Shown here in pieces: positions 57,469 through 64,000 of a stretch of DNA of 64,000 nucleotides. The stretch spans positions 1,922,001 to 1,986,000 of the forward strand of contig NC_133105.1 in assembly GCF_022965805.1 (NCBI RefSeq), given 5' to 3'. Both the position numbers and the translations under genes were made by a program. The notes beneath the pieces were generated by a model, which was not told the DNA's origin, ran no database searches, and saw nothing but the letters and a program-made list of their open reading frames with translations. This DNA comes from Primulina eburnea. Lineage: Eukaryota; Streptophyta; Magnoliopsida; Lamiales; Gesneriaceae. Position 1 is the first letter of the stretch. The number at the start of each line of letters is the position of its first letter.

Positions 57469-59481
57469 TTACCAATAATCGTGGCAAGAGCATTTTCCAT
57501 CAAGAAAATGGTGAAATCTTGTTGTATCTCTCACAGTGATCTCCCGGCCTTCAATTGCTGAGATAAATTTTGTGGCTTCGTGGCAGTCACCACAAACTCT
57601 TAGATTCTTAAATACTTGAATCGGCGTACCCAACGGTAGTTGTATTAGCCCAAAGGCAATGGCCAATTTCTCACTGTGCCACAGAAGTAGCTGCTCTTTC
57701 TGCTCCTCTCCAACATCATGCAAAGCAGATTCAAGATCAGGCACGTATCCTGCCAACTTCATCTTCTTCTCAAGTTCGGTGAGTTTTTCATGTATGCGTT
57801 CCAGTTCAGGGTGAAGCCTATCTCCTGATCTGAACTCATGAACGACACTCTTGACCTCAATCCAGCTGTATCCAGGTGTTTTAATTACCTTATTTTCCTT
57901 CATCCATCTTCGAACTTTTGAAACACTTTCCCAGTTCTTTTTCGCAGCATAAACATTTGCAAGTTGAACATATGCAGCCGGGTTCCCAGGATCAAGACTA
58001 AGCAAGTTGTTGGCAGCAAACTCGGCAATTTCCGAGTTTTTATGTATTCTACATGCACCTAGAAGGGTTCCAAATATAGCAGAATGAGGTTCAAAAGGCA
58101 TTTTCTTGATCAAATCCACAGCCTCAGTCAGCCTACCGGCCCGACCAAGAAGATCAATCATGCTAGTATAGTGGTCTGGTCTTACTGCAATTTTGTAATC
58201 CTTCTGCATTTTCTCAAAATAACGAATCCCAACTTCAACTAATCCCGCGTGATTACATGCGGATAAAATGCCCACAAAAGTGATCCAATCTGGTTTTATA
58301 CCGGTATTTCTCATTTCATCAAACAAACATAGAGCCTTCCCACTGACCCCATGTTGGGCATATCCAGAAATCATAGAATTCCAAGTGACCAAATCTTTAG
58401 ACGACATCTCCTGAAACAACTTCCAAGCATCTTTCAAAATCCCACATTTGCAGTACATGCTAATCAAAGAAGTCCCCACCATTGTATCCAAATACAAAGG
58501 GGACTTCTGCATAAGCTGATGCACCTGTTTCCCAAATTTTAACACCGATAAATTACTACACGCCAACAAAATGGTACTAAAACTCGATGGATTAGCTCGA
58601 ATCCTTAACTCCAACATTTTCTTGAAAACTTTCAAACAATCTTCGCCTCTACCATTTTCAACATAACCTGCCATCATTGCATTCCATGTAACCAGATTCT
58701 TGTCCGGTGTTTCGAAAAACACCTTTTCTGCCAACTCAACTCTCCCACTTCTCATATATCCAGTAATTATAGCAGTCCAAGCAATGACACCTTTAACAGG
58801 AGCCTTTCCAAACAACGCTAATGCTGATTCCAAATCCCCAGTTTCTATATATCCTGAAATCATTGCATTCCATGTCACAAGATTCCTCTTTGGCATAGCG
58901 GAAAACAACTCCTTAGCTTCATTCATCCTCCCATGTTGCGACAACCCTGAAATCATGGTATTCCAAGACGCAATGTCTTTAACCAGCATTCGATCAAAGA
59001 AACCCTTTGCTTCCTCCACGTCGGAATTTTTTAAATAACATGCCAACATGATATTGTACGATACAGTATCTGGCGCGGGGATTTCATCAAACAGTTGTTG
59101 GGCTTCTTTCAACATCCCCGGCCTTTTCGAAAACCCCGCTAGAATTGAATTCCAGGTGACCGTGGTTCTCATTTTCATGCTCAGAAAAACTTTCATTGCT
59201 GAATCCAAGTCCCCATACTGAATATAAGAGCTAATCATTTTGTTAAACGCGATTATTTGGTTAGACTCAAATGCACAATGGTTTAGCTCACCATAAAGTG
59301 GCGGTGATGAGGATTGAAATTGGATCGTGAAAGAATCGGATTCGGAGGGAAGTTCTTGTTGGTTTGAAGCGGCATATGCGCTTTGAATTCTTCCATAGAA
59401 GCGGGGTTTGAGATGCAGAGAAATTCTTGGCAAGACGAATGATATTTGGAGGTTCGAAGTTCTAAAATGACGACGAAACAT
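57469..59481 (-). CDS. DYW-type pentatricopeptide repeat protein (At4g16835-like), 670 aa
   Basis: A single uninterrupted exon beginning at ATG 59481. An N-terminal organelle presequence ([15 protein letters not shown]) is followed by roughly a dozen PLS-class PPR motifs ([69 protein letters not shown]), then E and E+ domains ([22 protein letters not shown]) and a complete DYW domain. The deaminase signature is intact: [10 protein letters not shown] (HxE) and CGDCHEA, with the end CSCHDYW. Such proteins bind organelle RNA and catalyse C-to-U editing. The closest remembered relative is At4g16835 (predicted mitochondrial). The neighbouring lipase gene is also the neighbour in Arabidopsis. No lesion is seen. 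Confidence 0.92.
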   Translation of the reverse strand: MFRRHFRTSNLQISFVLPRISLHLKPRFYGRIQSAYAASNQQELPSESDSFTIQFQSSSPPLYGELNHCAFESNQIIAFNKMISSYIQYGDLDSAMKVFLSMKMRTTVTWNSILAGFSKRPGMLKEAQQLFDEIPAPDTVSYNIMLACYLKNSDVEEAKGFFDRMLVKDIASWNTMISGLSQHGRMNEAKELFSAMPKRNLVTWNAMISGYIETGDLESALALFGKAPVKGVIAWTAIITGYMRSGRVELAEKVFFETPDKNLVTWNAMMAGYVENGRGEDCLKVFKKMLELRIRANPSSFSTILLACSNLSVLKFGKQVHQLMQKSPLYLDTMVGTSLISMYCKCGILKDAWKLFQEMSSKDLVTWNSMISGYAQHGVSGKALCLFDEMRNTGIKPDWITFVGILSACNHAGLVEVGIRYFEKMQKDYKIAVRPDHYTSMIDLLGRAGRLTEAVDLIKKMPFEPHSAIFGTLLGACRIHKNSEIAEFAANNLLSLDPGNPAAYVQLANVYAAKKNWESVSKVRRWMKENKVIKTPGYSWIEVKSVVHEFRSGDRLHPELERIHEKLTELEKKMKLAGYVPDLESALHDVGEEQKEQLLLWHSEKLAIAFGLIQLPLGTPIQVFKNLRVCGDCHEATKFISAIEGREITVRDTTRFHHFLDGKCSCHDYW

Positions 59482-59636
59482 TTGACATGTTGCATGGGTT
59501 TGTTCTTGGTAGTTCTAAAATGATAACCAAACATTAAAACAAAATTAATTTGTAATAATTCTTTATACCATGAACAAGTTTAAATTTTGAGGGATGGATT
59601 GGGTAAGATAATTTTGATAGGACATTGAGCTATAAT

Positions 59637-59639
<3 letters not shown>

Positions 59640-59692
<53 letters not shown>
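59640..59692. repeat. (TA)n microsatellite
   Basis: An uninterrupted run of about 26 TA units between the PPR and lipase genes, a likely source of length polymorphism. Confidence 0.97.
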
Positions 59693-59696
<4 letters not shown>

Positions 59697-59974
59697 ATGG
59701 ATTAAGTTTGTGATTGAAATTATAATTCAGAGATAAATTATGATTTCACCTTTTTAATTACGTACTATGATGTACCATGTGACCAAAAAAGCAACAAAAT
59801 TTTTAAAAATAAGCAAGAAAATAAAAAAAGAAAAAAATATAACTACTTACAAATATCATAGGGATTCAAATGCATTTTACCAAAAATGTAAGTGATCGCA
59901 AGGAAACAACAAATGGTGGGGATTGATATTGACTCAAATGCATTAATACGAATGGATTTTGCTATTTCAATATT

Positions 59975-61576
59975 TCAAAATCCAATCTTTTCTCTCTTAT
60001 TATTATTATAATATCCAGATGGACTGGGCAAACAACTTGGTATTGCCGACAGATTATGTATTTCAGGATTCAAGATCAAGCCCTTCGCCTTGCTTGTGTA
60101 CAATCTTTTCACGTTTGATTTTTGTTCGTTGAGCAACTTCAATAAACTTCTCTTTGCATTTGCCCTAAAGGGGCAATTTGATGCCAAAAACCCATCCACC
60201 AAGTGCAAGTAAGCTTCCAAATCATGGCAACAAGCTGCATCTGCATGGGGCTCTAAATACGGAGACATCTTGGTATCGACTCGGAGTTCCGTCCCGACGT
60301 GTGCGTACGCCCACGGCATACTTTTGTCGAGTGCATCTAGAAACTTTTTGGCTCCGGAACATCTCAATTTGTTGTCGAGTTCTTCGCTCACAAACATGCC
60401 AGGAACTCGTGTGATCACGTCCTGAGAATTCACGACCCTTAGGACCTTAACGTTCCTCGAGTTGAGTCTATTTGCGAAAGCTCGATTTCCAACTCGAGGG
60501 CCGCCGAAGGAGAACACGGCAATTGGAGGCATGTTAGGTGCGCATGCACTCAGCTCGTCCCCCACCAACAAAGCTAGGGCGGCACCAAGGCTGTGTCCGG
60601 TTATTGTTATACTAAGAGTTTCACCTTTATATTTTTGGATTAATCTTTGAACTTCGTCAACTACTGATTGAGATAAACTTGGGATATGACCATTAGCACC
60701 ACGAGTTTTGAATAAGCTCAAGAACCCGCATTCCACTTTGGGTAATCCTCCATTTTCTTCTTCTTCTTGGGAAATTGGAACCAATAAATCTCTCATATTT
60801 TCGGCCCATTCGAGACAAGTGGCAGTCCCACGTAAGGCGATGATGATGTCTCTCCTTCCCATCCGTTGGATCTCCCTCCGATCATCACAAACAGCGACGT
60901 ACCCGGCCCAACTCGAGCGTTGGGTCATCCACCCAAGATCCGGGGCCATGTCATCGACCCATGTTGGCAACCCGATCGAAGAGGTGGAATATAGGCTCTT
61001 CGTGACCTTGTAAGATTTATCAGGAAGAGCCACGTGGCGCAGCCTTTGAGCTTCCTCCATTGACATGGACGGGTTTGAATGAAAGCAATGATACGCTGCC
61101 TGAATAAACTCCCCGAACCGGACTACTTCTCGCCGGAGATTCTCGTCCAGAGGGTCGAGTAAACCAGTCCAATCATTGCTACCGTGATACTCCCTCCACC
61201 GGATGCCAAGAATATTCCGAGGAGAATATTCCGGCGACGTGGAAAGTAGCCGCCGCAGCCTGTTTAAATGACGCGGTGACATTTCCTCCGCAGCCTTCAT
61301 TGCCGGCCAAACTCGGGCCAAATTCAACCTTTCGAAGAAACCTTTAGATCGAGTTTCTAGGTGGTGTTCTTTCGGTAACGGTATTTGGTCGGGTGGTTCC
61401 TTTGGAGGCTCCGTCTGCAACAACTTTTCAAGGTTTGGAAGGTGCTTTGTGGTGATATTTTCTTGTTTTTGAGCTCGATTCTGAGGGTTTAGAGGCGAAC
61501 CGGAGCATTGAAAGACGGCGCGTCTGTCCTGGAAGAGCTGGAGATTTGGCGCCGGAAGCGTGTATCCGATTTGCAT
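59975..61576 (-). CDS. Chloroplast phospholipase A1-I beta2/DAD1-like lipase (DALL1, At4g16820-like), 533 aa
   Basis: A single uninterrupted exon from ATG 61576. The N-terminus MQIGYTLPAPNLQLFQDRRA resembles the PLA1-I beta2 transit peptide. The lipase_3 domain contains the nucleophile elbow ITGHSLGAAL (Ser329), the Asp in VVNSQDVITRVPG (Asp386) and the His region CCHDLEAYLHLVDG. The spacer SPRHLNRLRRLLSTSPEYSP is characteristic of this class. PLA1-I enzymes hydrolyse the sn-1 acyl chain of phospho- and galactolipids in plastids; some members supply linolenate for jasmonate synthesis after wounding. Length (533) is normal, and no lesion is seen. It lies about 0.5 kb from the PPR gene on the same strand. 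Confidence 0.9.
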   Translation of the reverse strand: MQIGYTLPAPNLQLFQDRRAVFQCSGSPLNPQNRAQKQENITTKHLPNLEKLLQTEPPKEPPDQIPLPKEHHLETRSKGFFERLNLARVWPAMKAAEEMSPRHLNRLRRLLSTSPEYSPRNILGIRWREYHGSNDWTGLLDPLDENLRREVVRFGEFIQAAYHCFHSNPSMSMEEAQRLRHVALPDKSYKVTKSLYSTSSIGLPTWVDDMAPDLGWMTQRSSWAGYVAVCDDRREIQRMGRRDIIIALRGTATCLEWAENMRDLLVPISQEEEENGGLPKVECGFLSLFKTRGANGHIPSLSQSVVDEVQRLIQKYKGETLSITITGHSLGAALALLVGDELSACAPNMPPIAVFSFGGPRVGNRAFANRLNSRNVKVLRVVNSQDVITRVPGMFVSEELDNKLRCSGAKKFLDALDKSMPWAYAHVGTELRVDTKMSPYLEPHADAACCHDLEAYLHLVDGFLASNCPFRANAKRSLLKLLNEQKSNVKRLYTSKAKGLILNPEIHNLSAIPSCLPSPSGYYNNNKREKIGF

Positions 61577-62541
61577 TGTGTTCCGATGGAAAGGCTTAAC
61601 TACTAGTCCTTAGAGAGCCGCATGCATTAAACTGGATTCAAGGGGTTTATGTAGAATAACTCTTTGTTAATTGCCCTCGGAATATCTGTAAACTACGTTT
61701 CAGCCATGTCCAAACTTTAATATTAAAAATATATTCCCAATCCCCTCTTTTTTATATATGAAATGAACACAATTTTTTTTAATTATATTATACACTTTTT
61801 CAACCTATATTATCAACTAATTTTTTTAAGAAAATAATATCCTCAAATATAATAAATCAAATTATTTTATAAAATTTAATATTCATGAAGAAATCATTAC
61901 AAAAATAATTTAATTTATCAATATTATTTTACAAAATTATCCTAATTTTAGTCTCATCTTTTTATTCGAAATGTTTGGCGTCTTCTTATGGGTTCAAGAA
62001 GTACAAATAGGGATGTTTCAACTCGATAAAAAGCTCGTTTGAGTTCGTTTGTTAATCATTATCAAATCAAGCTCAAGCTTGATTTCAAACTTGATAATTT
62101 GATCAAATCAAGCTCAAGCATCAAGATATTTGGCTGATGAGCTTGCAAACATATTTGTTTATAGACTCGCGAGTTCCAACTCGGGTCGTTTAGGTGGCTC
62201 GTAAGCTCGAGCTTGACTCGTTTGTTGAGTTTACAAATAAAAACATTAGTACTCACAAAATTTACATTTTTATATGTTATTTAAAATTATTTTATAAGCT
62301 TAAACTCGAGCTCAATTGTGTATGTTTTAAGAGCTTGAAAACGAGTCGAGCTCAAGCCAATCTTATTAAACATGATAAACAAGCTATTAATGAATCAAGC
62401 TCGAGCCCGACTTGATTAACATGATAAACGAGCTTCTAACGAGCTGAGCTCAAGATTTTCACGAGCTTAGTATTACGATACGATTTGATACGATTTAGTT
62501 TCTGTATTTTAGGTAAATATATCTTTGTGATTAGGAGTATC
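61577..62541. other. Lipase promoter side and CTCGAGCT-rich degenerate repeat
   Basis: 61.6-61.95 kb is the AT-rich upstream region of the lipase gene. 62.0-62.5 kb consists of degenerate copies of AAGCTCGAGCTTGA and GCTCAAGC-type words. A similar patch occurs near 51.6 kb. It is a common kind of low-complexity plant repeat, with no gene. Confidence 0.5.
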
Positions 62542-64000
62542 TGTAGTATCCCGATGCCTAAATTGAGTAATTATTGGATTAATTATATTCTGCGAGTTCG
62601 GAAGGAACGAACCAGGATCGGACCGTCCGAAGAGGTTCGGATCGTCCGAAGTGGGTTCGGATGGACCGTTCGGTTCGGTGTCAGACCGAGTCTTGTCAAC
62701 AGTAGACCGTGTCAGGGTTCGGATCGTCCGAAGACAGGTGGCTGGACACGTGGAAGACATGCAGAGTTCGGAACGTCCGAAGTGGATCGGATCGTCCGAA
62801 GTGCACAGGATCGGATCTTCCGAAGTGGATCGGATCGTCCGATCGTCGTCTATAAATAGAGGCGCGAGGCTTCACTTTTCAATTACCAATTCCGAGAGTT
62901 CCAGAGCGTTTTAGTCGTTTCTGATGGGTTTCTAGCTTTTCCCGAGGTTCGGGCACTAGCAGGGAGCTACTGGCTTTGTAGCGGAGCTGTGCTCTAGTTG
63001 GGAGCTAGCGGCATCAGTGGGCTGACTACGGACGCAGGTATGGTTCTAGGTTCCCTTGAGATTTGGAAGTATCTATTAGTCTAGTTAAGGCTTTTAGATG
63101 TGGTTTAGTGATATGGTATCACTTGGATTGTAGGCTTGATTCTAGGGCTGATTACTAGGATCTACTGGTTTGAGGTACGGAAGTACTATCCGAGATATCC
63201 TGGTTGAGTATGCTTTACTATGTGTTGCATGTTTATGTGTTGCATTATTATCTGACATATGATGCATGGTTTATTATGCGGCATTTGCATAATCATGTTG
63301 GGCCTGTTTATCTTTTGAGATAGCCTGTTCAGAGGGTGCTCAGCCCTCGGTTGTTGTGGATGGTTGGACCCCGTTGGCCGACGGTGGTCAGGATACCGGT
63401 ATATCCACAGGTTTATGGTATGGGAGCCACCTCCTGGTGCGACGGCGCAGAGTGCTACATACCTTGACGTCATTTGCCTGAGCAGTTTTTCGTTATACCC
63501 AGACCCTGGTATCCAGTACATTTTGCATACATGCATGTCATAGTCTTGTATACTCATTCTTTCGGTACTGAGCGTTTTATGCTCACGTCCTCGGTTTATC
63601 TCTGTTTTGGACACCCTATTCGATGGGGCAGGTCTCAGGTTGGACGGTCCAGGAGGGAGAGGACAGGGAGCTAGCAGGGGTTGACCTGTAGTTGCTGGTA
63701 TTTTATTCTTGGGATTTAGTTTGATTTGGTTGTTTTAGTATTCGTACTTACTGATTCGATCGGGCTGTATATGTTGTTTTTTCCGCTGTTTATCTGATTC
63801 AGTTTTATTAAGTTAATTGCATGCTTAAGTTCTGATTAGTAGGTGATTCTGGAACGGGTCACTACATTTATGGTATCAGAGCATGCATTAAGATTTTGGG
63901 ATTTAGAACTGTTCTTTTGGGTCTAATCTCTGGTGACTTTTTGTAGAGATGTCTGGTTTTGACGACGATGCTAGTAGTCATGGCAGCGTGGGACGCTGGG
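62542..64000 (+). mobile_element. LTR retrotransposon, 5' LTR and start of gag, cut by the window end
   Basis: The LTR runs 62542-63866, beginning TGTAGT and ending ACTACA. It is followed by TGGTATCAGAGC (63871-63882), a primer-binding site for initiator Met tRNA. A gag-like frame opens at ATG 63949 (MSGFDDDASSHGSVGRW) and continues out of the window. The layout and the LTR start TGTAGTATCCCG suggest a Ty3/gypsy chromovirus of the Tekay/Del type, from memory. Confidence 0.8.
62620..62860 (+). promoter_or_regulatory. U3 palindrome cluster and TATA box of the LTR
   Basis: Eight or so copies of the near-palindrome TTCGGATCGTCCGAAGTGG (variants GGACCGTCCGAAG, CGGAACGTCCGAAG, CGGATCTTCCGAAG) stand in front of TATAAATA (~62850). 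This is the expected arrangement for U3 enhancer repeats and a core promoter. Confidence 0.7.

Noticed and set aside
62485..62914. Overlapping 80-120-codon frames at the start of the right-hand LTR
   Set aside because: They translate the GGATCGTCCGAA repeats of the U3 region. The gag frame begins only after the primer-binding site.

Overview
The window is nuclear DNA from a flowering plant. The evidence is AT-rich non-coding sequence, GT-AG introns, and protein-coding genes whose closest remembered relatives are eudicot genes. A ~130-bp element bounded by GTGAGACGG/CCGTCTCAC and two large LTR families make me lean towards an asterid of the order Lamiales. That placement rests on memory of such repeats and is not proven here.

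Layout. At 2.0-3.35 kb (-) is a BTB/POZ gene with one in-frame TGA. At 5.2-7.05 kb (-) are broken exons of a mitochondrial RSM22/METTL17-type protein. At 7.4-10.2 kb (-) are eroded exons of trehalase, with a 1.5-kb solo LTR (5-bp target duplication) between two of them. At 13.0-13.5 kb (+) is a three-exon gene for a small secreted peptide with a PSY-type tyrosine-sulfation core. At 14.6-17.9 kb (-) is a plastid fibrillin of the FBN2/PAP3 type with a damaged first exon. At 18.9-19.9 kb (+) is a VQ protein of the HAIKU1 type. At 21.8-26.0 kb (+) is an intact ten-exon acetylornithine deacetylase gene.

At 26.5-27.8 kb (+) is a protein-free stretch that I read as a polycistronic box C/D snoRNA gene. 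A TATA box, a site II motif and telo-boxes precede four snoRNA-like units. Each unit carries an 11-13-nt antisense match to a different 18S rRNA segment. This is the most interesting part of the window.

Further on are a MAN1/Src1 C-terminal-domain protein (28.6-33.0 kb, -), an NKS1/ELMO-family DUF1068 protein with a Copia relic in its intron (35.0-38.1 kb, -), unassigned exon-like pieces (39.1-40.5 kb, -), and the intronless splicing factor STIPL1/NTR1 (41.2-43.8 kb, -). A ~3.8-kb giant inverted-repeat element (45.8-49.6 kb) ends about 15 bp before the start codon of BAX inhibitor 1 (49.6-51.8 kb, +). Then come an FAD monooxygenase with one extra base (53.4-56.6 kb, +), a DYW-type PPR protein (57.5-59.5 kb, -) and a chloroplast PLA1-I beta2/DALL1-like lipase (60.0-61.6 kb, -). 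The last two match the neighbouring Arabidopsis loci At4g16835 and At4g16820. The window ends in the 5' LTR and gag start of an LTR retrotransposon.

There is no operon-like functional linkage. The genes are ordinary dispersed housekeeping and developmental genes. A recurring theme is one single-base lesion in an otherwise conserved reading frame. It is seen in the BTB, fibrillin, MAN1-like and monooxygenase genes, and several times in the RSM22 and trehalase relics. The shared pattern could mean draft-quality sequence as easily as pseudogenes, so those gene calls should be read with that in mind.
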